Assembly: GCA_945873695.1 (NCBI GenBank)
Contig: CAMCDX010000009.1
Span: 1 to 32,518 of the forward strand
Origin: an uncultured Clostridia bacterium
GTDB taxonomy: Bacteria > Bacillota > Clostridia > Oscillospirales > Oscillospiraceae
Length of the DNA stretch: 32,518 nt
Reading direction: 5' to 3'
Position numbers and translations under genes: made by a program
Shown: in pieces, positions 1 through 7,068 of the stretch
Numbering within the stretch: the first letter of the stretch is position 1
Layout: the number at the start of each line of letters is the position of its first letter
Notes under the pieces: generated by a model
Seen by the model: the letters and a program-made list of their open reading frames with translations, nothing else
Told to the model about the DNA's origin: nothing
Database searches by the model: none

Positions 1-48
1 GTATTGTGAAGGCGTCGAAAAAGTCCGTCGGACTTTTTCGACAGCCTG
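1..48 (+). repeat. Right end of a MITE-like dispersed repeat (left part lies outside the window)
   Basis: Positions 1-49 are identical to 15815-15863, the right end of the 221-bp element at 15642-15862; base 49 is an A that can equally belong to the flanking hairpin. The segment contains a 14-bp stem with a one-base loop (GTCGAAAAAGTCCG and its complement, 14-42) and ends in CAGCCTG. It is followed at once by a terminator hairpin whose sequence is unrelated to the hairpin beside the second copy. A GTG-started open frame runs through it, but nothing suggests that it is translated. Confidence 0.8.
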
Positions 49-74
49 AAAAGAGCGCGAAGGCGCTCTTTTTT
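49..74 (+). terminator. Intrinsic terminator abutting the repeat end
   Basis: The stem AAAAGAGCGC / GCGCTCTTTT with loop GAAG is followed by a run of T. It terminates rightward transcription from a gene left of the window. By analogy with 15609-15895, a second copy of this hairpin should lie a little over 220 bp further left, outside the window. Confidence 0.75.
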
Positions 75-113
75 CATGCTCATATTACCACAAAACGGCC
101 CAAAATTCAAGTC

Positions 114-142
114 TTGTCCTGCTGCCGCGGCTGCCGTATGCT
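114..142 (+). promoter_or_regulatory. Putative sigma-A promoter for the DUF6323 gene
   Basis: TTGTCC (114-119) and TATGCT (137-142) are separated by 17 bases, ending 21 bases before the start codon. This is a moderate match to the housekeeping consensus and the only candidate between the terminator and the gene. Confidence 0.4.
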
Positions 143-163
143 GGGAGGCGGAGGTGGGTTCAT

Positions 164-589
164 ATGGAATTTTTCATCGTTCCCCAAAGCGGCGGGACGC
201 TGGCGGCCCTGGAGGCCGCCAACCGGGAAACGGCCCGTTACGGCCTGACTCTGACCCGGGAGGAGATGGCGGCTTTGGCGGAGAGCCGGGTCCGGGCCCT
301 CCGGGACACCGGCCGGGTGGAGCTGGGGGAGGGCATCCTGCCCCGGCTCATTGAGGCCTTCTGCGATTCCCCCCACCTGCACCAGGCGGACTACGCCGAG
401 ACCCTGGGGACCTTGCAGGAGATTTTTTACCGCTGGAAGAACGAGGCCGGGGACCGGACCCCCGACGACGAGCTTCTGCCCCTTCTCCGCCGGGCCTTTG
501 ACCGGGCGGGGGGCGGCGTTGGCTATCTGGCGGGCTTCTCCCTGGCGGAGACAGTCCGGCTGCTGCGGGAGGAGGATGGCCGTGGATGA
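164..589 (+). CDS. DUF6323 family protein
   Basis: This is a 141-residue protein of unknown function. The sequence matches what I recall of DUF6323, a Clostridia family: an N-terminal stretch with RYGLTLT, then the run LRDTGRVELGEGILPRLIEAF, the CDSP motif and a Y-A-E-T-L-x-x-L-Q-E-I-F-Y segment before an acidic DDEL stretch. It has no signal peptide or membrane segment, so it is probably cytosolic. GGAGGT lies eight bases before the ATG and fixes the start. The gene overlaps the next one by 14 bp, so the two are translationally coupled. DUF6323 and DUF6179 genes are usually neighbours, which supports both calls. The family assignment is from memory of the motifs, not a search, and no biochemical role is known to me. 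Confidence 0.75.
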   Translation: MEFFIVPQSGGTLAALEAANRETARYGLTLTREEMAALAESRVRALRDTGRVELGEGILPRLIEAFCDSPHLHQADYAETLGTLQEIFYRWKNEAGDRTPDDELLPLLRRAFDRAGGGVGYLAGFSLAETVRLLREEDGRG

Positions 590-1466
590 GAACAGACTGA
601 CTGCCCGGCTGACAGAGTCCGACCGCCTGGCCTGGCAGAAAAAGCTGTGGCAGCTGCTGCGGCTCCAGACGGAGCGGTACACCATGGGACAGAGCACCTC
701 CGTCCATGAAAATACCGCCCGGGCACTGCTTCGGTCCATCTGCTTTTCCCTGGACCAGCTCCATCAGGCCCAGCCGGAGCGGGACCTTCTGGCCCAGCCG
801 CCGGAGGCACTGCTGCGGGAATCGACGGAGACGGTCCGCCGCCAGACCGCCCGGGCCAAGCTGCAGTACCGGCGGGCCTGCCGCTGCCTCTATCAGGAGG
901 AGAGCCTTTCGCTGGCCTCCACCCTCCGGGACATCGGCGGGTTTTTCCGGGCCTACGACCCCCAATTCTTCGCGACGGAGGTGCCCTGCGACATCGACTA
1001 CCAGCTGGCCCGCCCGGTGCCGGAGGACCTGCTGGGAGTGGCCTGGCTCCGGGCGTACCTGGACCGGCTGCTGACGGAGGACGCCATCCTCCGCCGCTTC
1101 CACCCCGACGCCGTCCGCCGGGTGCTGACCGCCGTCTCCCCGGACCACCGGGAGCTGCTGTTGAATCTGTACGAGCCTGTGGCTGCCGCCGCCCTTGGTG
1201 TGACCCTGGGGGAGGGGAACCTGTTCACCCTGGATATCACGGCGGAGGGCCAGGCCCGGCTGACCGGGCGGCTGGCCGCCCTGCCCCTGGCGGAGGACCG
1301 GAGGCGGCTGCTGTGCCGGGCGGGGGAGACCCTGGCCCGCCGCCTGGAGCTGAAGGGCGGGGAGACCCGCTGCCTGTTGACCTCCGCTGCGGACCTGGCG
1401 CCCCGGGTGGAGGCGGTGCTGGCCGCCGGCGGGGGGTGGCAGCCCATCTTCCCGGCCTTCACCTGA
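576..1466 (+). CDS. DUF6179 domain protein
   Basis: This is a 296-residue protein of unknown function, probably soluble and largely helical. The open frame extends upstream to 351, but the ATG at 576 is preceded by GGAGG and lies at the end of the DUF6323 gene, so it is the better start. The C-terminal half (about residues 150-225) has the pattern expected for DUF6179: a short helical LLGVAWLRAYLDRLL region followed by LLLNLYEPVAAAALG. It is paired with DUF6323 and the two probably act together. The stop codon is followed within 3 bp by a bidirectional terminator shared with the convergent flavin reductase gene. The family call rests on motif recall and on the neighbour. Confidence 0.7.
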   Translation: MAVDENRLTARLTESDRLAWQKKLWQLLRLQTERYTMGQSTSVHENTARALLRSICFSLDQLHQAQPERDLLAQPPEALLRESTETVRRQTARAKLQYRRACRCLYQEESLSLASTLRDIGGFFRAYDPQFFATEVPCDIDYQLARPVPEDLLGVAWLRAYLDRLLTEDAILRRFHPDAVRRVLTAVSPDHRELLLNLYEPVAAAALGVTLGEGNLFTLDITAEGQARLTGRLAALPLAEDRRRLLCRAGETLARRLELKGGETRCLLTSAADLAPRVEAVLAAGGGWQPIFPAFT

Positions 1467-1468
1467 AA

Positions 1469-1502
1469 AAAGAGGTCCGGCATGACTGCGCCGGACCTCT
1501 TT
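1469..1502. terminator. Bidirectional intrinsic terminator between convergent genes
   Basis: A 13-bp stem, AAAGAGGTCCGGC with its exact complement, has an 8-base loop and A/T runs on both outer sides. It lies between the DUF6179 gene (+) and the flavin reductase-rubredoxin gene (-) and can serve both. Confidence 0.85.
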
Positions 1503-1514
1503 GTAAACACGGAT

Positions 1515-2141
1515 TTACTTGTCGATCTTTTCGAACTTCTCCGCCGGAGCCTTGCACAGCGGGCAGCGGAAGTCCGCCGGCAGGCCCTCACCTTCGTAGA
1601 CGTAGCCGCAGACAGTGCAGCGGTAGCCGTTGACCTCCACGCTGCGGTAGACCGTGGCGGTGGGCGGGGTGGCCTTGCCCCGGCCGGCAAAATCCTTCAG
1701 GGTCAGCACCGCTCCGCCGGAGAGGACCTCTGCCTCGGCGGCCTGGCCCACAAAGAGGATGTAGCCGCCGATCTCCAGACGGTCCACCACCTTACAGGAG
1801 ATCCGGGACACCATGTGCTCCGTCAGATAGGGGTTCCCGGCGCCGTCAGTCTTGCAGTCGTATTCGGCGAACTTGTCTACCACCCGGCCGGATTTGTAGC
1901 CGAACAGGTTCACCAGGCTGTCGGGGGCGTCCGACGCCAGCAGCGTCACGGAAAAGCTGCCCGCCGCCTGCACGGCCTTGCAGGTCTCATTGTCCTTGTT
2001 GACGGCAATGGTGAATTTGGGAGGATAGGAACTGGTCACCTGATGGAAGGAGTTGATGATACAGCCGTGGCGCTTCCCGTCCGCGGCGGCGGAGAGCAGA
2101 CATAACGCGTAGTTCATGCTGGTGTAAGCTTTGGAATCCAT
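1515..2141 (-). CDS. Flavin reductase-rubredoxin fusion (high molecular weight rubredoxin type)
   Basis: This 208-residue cytosolic redox protein has two parts. Residues 1 to about 160 form a flavin reductase-like FMN-binding split barrel (conserved early NSFHQVTS stretch, then FTIAVNKDNETCKAV). The last 36 residues form a short rubredoxin-like iron site with C175-x2-C178 and C193-x2-C196. Such proteins pass electrons from NAD(P)H to flavodiiron oxygen or NO reductases in anaerobes (known for the Moorella Hrb protein), so a role in oxygen detoxification is inferred. The rubredoxin lacks the usual long middle loop and resembles the short rubrerythrin type. The start at 2141 is preferred because AAAGGATGG lies just upstream; an in-frame extension of 11 residues has no better site. 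It is a single gene with its own promoter. Confidence 0.85.
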   Translation of the reverse strand: MDSKAYTSMNYALCLLSAAADGKRHGCIINSFHQVTSSYPPKFTIAVNKDNETCKAVQAAGSFSVTLLASDAPDSLVNLFGYKSGRVVDKFAEYDCKTDGAGNPYLTEHMVSRISCKVVDRLEIGGYILFVGQAAEAEVLSGGAVLTLKDFAGRGKATPPTATVYRSVEVNGYRCTVCGYVYEGEGLPADFRCPLCKAPAEKFEKIDK

Positions 2142-2162
2142 ATCTGACCATCCTTTCTGACG

Positions 2163-2207
2163 GCGGTACCACAAAGAGATACCGCTTTATTATGATTTTT
2201 TAGTATA
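2163..2207 (-). promoter_or_regulatory. Promoter -10 and leader hairpin of the flavin reductase-rubredoxin gene
   Basis: On the minus strand an extended -10 (TGCTATACT; TATACT at 2202-2207) precedes the gene, with a weak -35 (TAGAAT) 17 bases further up. The leader of about 55 nt contains a 6-bp hairpin, GCGGTA/TACCGC, at 2163-2185, just upstream of the ribosome binding site. Whether the hairpin regulates anything is unknown. Confidence 0.5.
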
Positions 2208-2251
2208 GCAAATTTTTGCAGATTATTCTATGATAAATGCAACAATGAAAC

Positions 2252-2285
2252 AAAAAACCACGGTCCCGAAGGACCGCGGCTTTTT
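2252..2285 (-). terminator. Intrinsic terminator downstream of serA
   Basis: Read on the minus strand, CCGCGGTCC pairs with GGACCGTGG (one G-U pair) around a TTCG tetraloop, followed by TTTTTT. It lies 12 bp past the serA stop codon. Confidence 0.85.
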
Positions 2286-2296
2286 CATTGCGCTTC

Positions 2297-3205
2297 TCAG
2301 AAGTGCTCGATGATGTCCACCAGCTCGGCGCCGATGCGCTTCTGGGCCTCCTTGGTGCCCGCGCCGATGTGGGGGGTGCAGGAGACGGCGGGATGCTGCG
2401 CCAGGGCCCAGTTGGGGTCCTTTTCGCTCATCCACACGTCCAGGCCGGCGGCCTTCACCTTGCCGGAATTCAGGGCGTCCAGCAGGGCGGCCTCGTCCAC
2501 GTTGCTGCCCCGGGAGACGTTGACGATGACCACGCCGTCCTTCATCTTGGCCAGGCTTTCGGCGTCCACCAGGGGCTTGTCGCCGCCGGGGGCGCAGAGG
2601 ATGATGATGTCGGACTGGGTCAGCAGCTCGTCCGTGGAGACGAAGTGCATGGTGTCGCACTCGCAGCCCTCGGGCTTGTTGCGGTGGACCACGGACAGAA
2701 CGTTCATGCCCAGAGCCTGGCCCTTGGCGCCCACCATTTGGCCGATGCGGCCGTAGCCAATGACGCCCATGGTCTTGCCGGAGAGCTCAAAGCCCTTGGA
2801 GTAGGCCTTCTTCTCCCACTTGTTCTCCCGCATGGTGTGGCCGGCGATGGAGATATTCCGGGCACAGGAGAACAGCAGGGCGATGGCCAGCTCCGCCACG
2901 GCGTTGGAGGAGGCGCGGGGGGTGTTCCTCACGGTGATGCCGGCGGCCTCGGCGTACTTGACGGCAATGTTGTCCACGCCTACGCCGGCACGGATGATGA
3001 GCTTCAGGCGGCTGCCCTTGGCGGCGTCGATCTGAGGCTCCTTGATCTTGGTGGCGGAGCGGATGATAACCGCGTCGAAATCCCGCAGGGCCTCGCCCAG
3101 CTGGTCGGGCTCGTAGAACTGCTCCACGACCTCGTAACCGTCCTTGCGCAGCTGCTCCATGGCGCCGGCGTCCATGCCGTCAGTGACCAAAACTCTAAAA
3201 GACAT
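2297..3205 (-). CDS. serA: D-3-phosphoglycerate dehydrogenase (short form)
   Basis: This 302-residue enzyme oxidises 3-phosphoglycerate with NAD+ to 3-phosphohydroxypyruvate, the first step of serine synthesis. Visible features are the RAGVGVDNI substrate-binding segment (72-80), the nucleotide-binding GYGRIG at 150-155, and the catalytic triad of the D-2-hydroxyacid dehydrogenase family: R232 (VSRGSNVDE), E261 and H279 (CTPHIGAGT). It ends soon after H279, so it lacks the C-terminal ACT serine-sensing domain of longer SerA proteins; feedback control by serine through that domain is therefore not expected. It lies downstream of serC in the same orientation across a 219-bp structured gap, so co-transcription is likely but not certain. 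A related 2-hydroxyacid dehydrogenase is the alternative, but the serC neighbour argues for SerA. Confidence 0.92.
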   Translation of the reverse strand: MSFRVLVTDGMDAGAMEQLRKDGYEVVEQFYEPDQLGEALRDFDAVIIRSATKIKEPQIDAAKGSRLKLIIRAGVGVDNIAVKYAEAAGITVRNTPRASSNAVAELAIALLFSCARNISIAGHTMRENKWEKKAYSKGFELSGKTMGVIGYGRIGQMVGAKGQALGMNVLSVVHRNKPEGCECDTMHFVSTDELLTQSDIIILCAPGGDKPLVDAESLAKMKDGVVIVNVSRGSNVDEAALLDALNSGKVKAAGLDVWMSEKDPNWALAQHPAVSCTPHIGAGTKEAQKRIGAELVDIIEHF

Positions 3206-3225
3206 AGTTGATTCCCCTTTTCATA

Positions 3226-3277
3226 AATTTTCCGGTTGTACGCACCCCAGGGGCGTACGCATGACAGCTGGAAAATT
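3226..3277. other. Long inverted repeat in the serC-serA gap
   Basis: AATTTTCC (3226-3233) and GGAAAATT (3270-3277) enclose a second stem in which GTACG and CCCC pair with GGGG and CGTAC around one base. It lies 20 bp upstream of the serA start on the transcribed strand. There is no T-run, so it does not look like a terminator; it may be a processing site or an attenuating structure. Confidence 0.5.
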
Positions 3278-3339
3278 CCCGCGCCCATTGGGGGACAGGC
3301 GCTTGGCAAAAGCCAGGGAGTCAAAGTGAAAGGTTTCGT

Positions 3340-3410
3340 CCACCTTTTCCAAAGGTGGCGGGGTCCAGGGGCAGTGCTCCCTGATGGGTTTAGGCAAATC
3401 CCAGCCCCGC
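3340..3410. repeat. Structured dispersed-repeat remnant with three-way-junction potential
   Basis: CCACCTTT/AAAGGTGG (3340-3358) forms one hairpin. It is followed by an outer stem GCGGGG/CCCCGC (3358-3363 with 3405-3410) that encloses two hairpins, CAGGG...CCCTG (3367-3383) and TGGGTTT...AAATCCCA (3385-3403). The text GGCGGGGTCCAGGGGCAG resembles a repeat that I recall from many clostridial genomes; this copy looks degenerate. It occupies the region between the serC stop and serA, which otherwise contains no gene. Confidence 0.45.
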
Positions 3411-3424
3411 GTGCCTTAAAAATA

Positions 3425-4513
3425 TCAGGCGTGCTCCGCCTCGTACTTCTTCAGGAACTCCACCAGCGCCTCCACGCCCTCCTTGGGCATGGCGTTGTAG
3501 ATGGAAGCCCGCAGGCCGCCCACGCTCTTGTGGCCCTTCAGGTTGTCGAAGCCGGCGGCCTTGGTGGCGGCCACCACGTCGGCATCCTGCTCCTTGCTGG
3601 GGGTCACGAAGGGCACGTTCATCAGGGATCGGTCCTCCTTGCGGACGGCGCCGGTAAACAGCTTGCTCTCGTCCAGGAAGTTGTACAGGATGGCGGCCTT
3701 CTCCTCATTGCGCTTGGCCATAGCCTCCAGACCGCCGTTATCCAGCAGATACTTGAACACCTTGCCGCAGCAGTAGATAGCCCAGCAGTTGGGGGTGTTG
3801 TACATGGAGTCGTTGTCGGCGTGGGTCTTGTAGTTCATGTAGACGGGGGTCTTGGGGTCCAGGTCCTCCCGCAGCAGGTCCTCCCGGATGATGACCACGG
3901 CCATGCCGGCGGGGCCCACGTTCTTCTGCACGCCGGCCCAGATCAGGCCGTACTTGCTCACGTCGCAGGGGCGGGAGAGGAACATGGAGGACTGGTCGGA
4001 GACCAGGATCTTGCCCTTGGTATCGGGCAGGTTGAAGAAAGTGGTGCCGTTGATGGTCTCGTTCTCGCAGATGTAGACGTAGTCGGCGTTCTCGGGGATG
4101 TCCAGATCAGAGCAATCGGGGACATAGGAGAAATTCTCGTCCTTGGAAGAGGCGACGATCTTCACCTCGCCGTACTTCTTGGCCTCGGCGATGGCCTTCT
4201 TGCTCCAGGCGCCGGTCTCCACGTAGCAGGCCACGCCGTTTCTCATCAGGTTCATGGGCACCATGGCGAACTGGACGGTGCCGCCGCCCTGGACGAACAG
4301 GACCTTGTAGTTGTCGGGAACGCCCATCAGCTTCCGCAGGTCGGCCTCGGCCTCGTCCCGGATCTGCTGGAACACCTTGGAGCGGTGGCTCATTTCCATG
4401 ACGCACATGCCGCTGCCCCGGTAGTTCAGCATCTCGGCGGCGATCTCTTCCAGGACCGGCTCCGGCATCATGGCCGGGCCCGCGGAGAAGTTATAAGTAC
4501 GGCCGTATTTCAT
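3425..4513 (-). CDS. serC: Phosphoserine aminotransferase
   Basis: This 362-residue PLP enzyme converts 3-phosphohydroxypyruvate and glutamate to O-phosphoserine, the second step of serine synthesis. The protein begins with the family hallmark YNFSAGPAMMPEPVLEE, has the MSHRSK phosphate-binding region near residue 41 and the PLP lysine K197 in AGVQKNVGPAG, and ends with GGLRASIYNAMP. The length is typical. I set the start at 4513 because TCCTCC on the plus strand (a Shine-Dalgarno site, 4521-4526) is correctly spaced for it; the longer frame from 4531 would place that site inside the gene. It is the first gene of a serC-serA unit. No serB-type phosphatase is visible in the window. Confidence 0.95.
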   Translation of the reverse strand: MKYGRTYNFSAGPAMMPEPVLEEIAAEMLNYRGSGMCVMEMSHRSKVFQQIRDEAEADLRKLMGVPDNYKVLFVQGGGTVQFAMVPMNLMRNGVACYVETGAWSKKAIAEAKKYGEVKIVASSKDENFSYVPDCSDLDIPENADYVYICENETINGTTFFNLPDTKGKILVSDQSSMFLSRPCDVSKYGLIWAGVQKNVGPAGMAVVIIREDLLREDLDPKTPVYMNYKTHADNDSMYNTPNCWAIYCCGKVFKYLLDNGGLEAMAKRNEEKAAILYNFLDESKLFTGAVRKEDRSLMNVPFVTPSKEQDADVVAATKAAGFDNLKGHKSVGGLRASIYNAMPKEGVEALVEFLKKYEAEHA

Positions 4514-4551
4514 CTTCTTTTCCTCCATCACAATATAAAAATATGTGCCAA

Positions 4552-4629
4552 GCCGGTACCGGACACGGTATCCGGCCCGCTGGCTCGCTGGCTTGACTTC
4601 AGTATACGACAGCGGTTTGGAAGAATCAA
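4552..4629 (-). promoter_or_regulatory. serC promoter and leader hairpin
   Basis: On the minus strand TTGATT (4624-4629) and TATACT (4601-4606) are separated by 17 bases, a good sigma-A promoter. The leader of roughly 80 nt carries a hairpin at 4552-4576 (GCCGGATACC paired with GGTACCGGC, one bulge). I see no T-box or serine-responsive motif. Confidence 0.65.
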
Positions 4630-4775
4630 CCGGCTTAGAAAAGTTTTTCAGAGCGTCTAATTTTTTGTTAGGTTTTTGTGCAAAATAGCTAAATTAAGAA
4701 AACGATTACGTATGATGTGAACAAAATTTGTCCAAACAAGAGGCCGGTGATGAAAGCCGCCCATGACACTTTCTC

Positions 4776-4804
4776 TTGAAATCTTAACGGATTTTTTATA
4801 TAAT
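4776..4804 (+). promoter_or_regulatory. Promoter of the acyltransferase-CLC operon
   Basis: TTGAAA (4776-4781), a 17-base spacer and a perfect TATAAT (4799-4804) lie about 60 bp before the start codon. A GC-rich hairpin (CCGGGGC/GCCCCGG, near 4822-4838) lies in the leader. The wider gap 4514-4865 contains no gene; apart from this promoter and the divergent serC promoter it shows a partial direct repeat, ATTACGTATG followed by GTGA, at 4705 and 4806. Confidence 0.75.
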
Positions 4805-4865
4805 TATTACGTATGTGACCCACCGGGGCGGCGGCCCCGGAAACCAGAAAGAGTGAGGGATACGT

Positions 4866-5723
4866 ATGAGACCGGACGGGACCCGGGTCAAGGGCCTGAC
4901 ACCCATCGTGCAGGCGCTGCCCTATATCATGCCCAAGCGCTACGATGCCCAGAACTGGGCCAGCGACTATGTGGACGAGGAAACCATGAAGGCTTACATC
5001 CGGCGCAAGCGCCGGGAGGGCCGCCATGTTACCCATATGAGCGTTCTGGTGGCCGCCTACTACAAGGCGGCCCTGGAGAATCCAAAGGTGAACTACTTCA
5101 TCATGAACCGGAAGGTGTACAAGCGGAACCACTTCTGCTTCAGCTTCGTCATTTTGAAGACCCGGGCCGACGGCACTCCCGACGAGACCACCCTGAAGGT
5201 CTACCTGGAGCCGGAGGACGATGTGTTCACCATCAGTCAGAAGATCAAGGAGCACATCGAGCGCAACACGGAGACCACCCACAACAACAATACGGATAAG
5301 TTCGCCAACTTTGCCTTCTCGGTGCCCCTGCTGCCCCGGATGGTGTTTTGGCTGGCCTATCATCTGGACCTCCACGGCCTGCTGCCCAGGAAGGTCATCG
5401 AGCTGAGCCCCTTCCACACCAGCCTGTTCATCACGAACCTGGCCTCCATCAACACCCAGTACATCTTCCACCACTGCTATGAGTTCGGCACCACCAGCGT
5501 GTTCATCTGCATGGGCAAGCCGGAGCCGGACCCCCTGGCTCCCGCAGGCACCCACAAAAAGCGGATGCCCCTGGGCGTGGTGATGGACGAGCGCATCGCC
5601 ACCGGCATCGAGTACTCCCGCTTCTTCGCCGCCTTCCGCCGCTACCTGAAGGACCCGGAGGTGTTGGAGCACCGGCTGGATGGCAGGGAGCCGGCTGCCG
5701 CCGCGGTGGCGGCGGAAGTCTGA
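4866..5723 (+). CDS. 2-oxoacid dehydrogenase E2 / chloramphenicol acetyltransferase-fold protein without the catalytic His
   Basis: This 285-residue protein has the CoA-dependent acyltransferase fold: a long first half with VTHMSVLVAAYYKAALENP, a middle SLFITNLASINTQYIFHH segment, and a C-terminal block MPLGVVMDERIATG followed by SRFFAAFRRYLKDPEVLE, which aligns with the E2 active-site block. E2 enzymes carry DHRxxDG there. Here the His position is E242 and the Asp position is T246, so classical acyl transfer is doubtful. There is no lipoyl or subunit-binding domain, and no E1 or E3 gene nearby. Its CDS is 16 bp upstream of a CLC transporter gene, so the two are co-transcribed. The ribosome binding site is weak (GTGAGGGA). 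The superfamily call is firm; the activity is unknown. Confidence 0.7.
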   Translation: MRPDGTRVKGLTPIVQALPYIMPKRYDAQNWASDYVDEETMKAYIRRKRREGRHVTHMSVLVAAYYKAALENPKVNYFIMNRKVYKRNHFCFSFVILKTRADGTPDETTLKVYLEPEDDVFTISQKIKEHIERNTETTHNNNTDKFANFAFSVPLLPRMVFWLAYHLDLHGLLPRKVIELSPFHTSLFITNLASINTQYIFHHCYEFGTTSVFICMGKPEPDPLAPAGTHKKRMPLGVVMDERIATGIEYSRFFAAFRRYLKDPEVLEHRLDGREPAAAAVAAEV

Positions 5724-5739
5724 ACGGAGGCGAAGCGCA

Positions 5740-7062
5740 ATGGAGAACGGACCCACCGGCCGGGCGCTGGCCTGGCTGGTCCACACCCGGCTGTATATCC
5801 AGGCGCTGGCCAAATGGCTGCTGCTGGCGGCGGTGACCGGCGTCTGCTGCGGCGTCATCGGCGCCCTGTTCCATATCGGCGTCCACCACGCCGCAACGCT
5901 GCGGGGAGAATTTCCCTGGCTGCTGTGGTGCCTGCCCCTGGCGGGCCTGGTCATCGTGGGCTTTTATAAGCTGACGAAGACCGAGGGCATGGGCACCAAT
6001 AACATCCTGGACGTGGTCCGCCTGGGCAAGCCCCTTTCCATCTGGCTGCTGCCGGCCATCTTTCTGGGCACGGTGCTGACCCACCTGTGCGGCGGCTCCG
6101 CCGGCCGGGAGGGCGCCGCCCTCCAGATGGGCGGCACCATCGGATTCCACACCGGGCGGCTGTTCCGCCTGGACGACCGGGACATGCGCACCGCCACCAT
6201 GGCGGGCATGGCCGCCTTCTTCACCGCCCTGTTCGGCACGCCTCTCACCGCCACGGTGTTCGCCATCGTGGTCATCAGCATCGGCGTCATGTACCACGCC
6301 GCCTTCATCCCCTGTCTGGCCGCCTCCCTGGTGGCCTACTGGGTCTCCCTGGCCATGGGGGTGGAGCCCACCCGCTTCACCGTGGAGATGATGGCGCCGG
6401 ACGGCGTGATGATGCTGCGGGTGGCGGTGCTGGGGGTCCTGTGCGCCCTGGTGTCGGTGCTGTTCTGCGGCGTGATCCACCTGGCGGAGCACCAGCTGAA
6501 GCGGTATATCCCCAACGCCTGGCTCCGGGCGGCGCTGGGCGGCTTTGCCGTCGTGGCCCTGACGTACCTGGTGGGCAGCGGAGACTACAACGGCGCCGGC
6601 ATGGAGGCCATCACCGCCGCCGTGGAGCGGGGCACCGCTCATCCGGCGGCCTTTGTGCTGAAGCTGCTGTTCACCGCCGTCACCCTGGGGGCCGGCTTCA
6701 AGGGCGGCGAGGTGGTGCCCTCCTTCTTCGTGGGAGCCACCTTCGGCTGCGTGATGGGCCCCCTGCTGGGCATCCCGGCGGGGCCGGCGGCGGCCCTGGG
6801 CCTGGCGGCGGTGTTCTGCGGCGCAACCAACTGCCCCATCGCCTCCATCTTCCTGTCCATCGAGCTGTTCGGGGACGGGGGACTGCTGTACTTCGCCATC
6901 GCCTGCGGCATCAGCTACATGCTCTCCGGGTACAGCGGCCTGTACTCCAGCCAGACCATCCTGTACTCCAAGCTGAAGGCCCAGTACATCAACGTCCACA
7001 CCAACGCCCACCACGCCGGCCAGTCCACCCAGGTGCCGGAGAAGACGGGCGCCAAGGAATAA
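5740..7062 (+). CDS. CLC-family anion channel/antiporter
   Basis: This 440-residue polytopic membrane protein has roughly ten or more hydrophobic segments. CLC marks are THLCGGSAGREGAALQMGG with the gating glutamate E124 in GREGA, and LGAGFKGGEVVPSFFVGATFG in the second half. The usual first-filter GSGIP is replaced by GTNNI, and the GGSAGREG / GFKGGE wording resembles the CLC-F (fluoride) lineage rather than E. coli ClcA; the transported ion cannot be read from the sequence. The ATG at 5740 follows GGAGG; the frame is open upstream to 5680, but that part overlaps the preceding gene. No regulatory (CBS or TrkA-C) domain is present. A terminator follows directly. I found no full fluoride riboswitch upstream. 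Confidence 0.88.
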   Translation: MENGPTGRALAWLVHTRLYIQALAKWLLLAAVTGVCCGVIGALFHIGVHHAATLRGEFPWLLWCLPLAGLVIVGFYKLTKTEGMGTNNILDVVRLGKPLSIWLLPAIFLGTVLTHLCGGSAGREGAALQMGGTIGFHTGRLFRLDDRDMRTATMAGMAAFFTALFGTPLTATVFAIVVISIGVMYHAAFIPCLAASLVAYWVSLAMGVEPTRFTVEMMAPDGVMMLRVAVLGVLCALVSVLFCGVIHLAEHQLKRYIPNAWLRAALGGFAVVALTYLVGSGDYNGAGMEAITAAVERGTAHPAAFVLKLLFTAVTLGAGFKGGEVVPSFFVGATFGCVMGPLLGIPAGPAAALGLAAVFCGATNCPIASIFLSIELFGDGGLLYFAIACGISYMLSGYSGLYSSQTILYSKLKAQYINVHTNAHHAGQSTQVPEKTGAKE

Positions 7063-7068
7063 AAGCGG

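Noticed and set aside
6-248. GTG-started open frame of 80 codons through the repeat end
   Set aside because: It crosses the element end and a terminator and overlaps the DUF6323 start. A similar frame at the second copy (15863 region) reflects the repeat, not a protein.
4743-4775. Partial resemblance to the fluoride riboswitch (GGTGATGAAAGCCGCC)
   Set aside because: The 5' text is similar to the crcB motif, but the conserved downstream parts (second stem and CTGATG element) are missing, and the segment lies upstream of the apparent promoter, so it would not be in the transcript.
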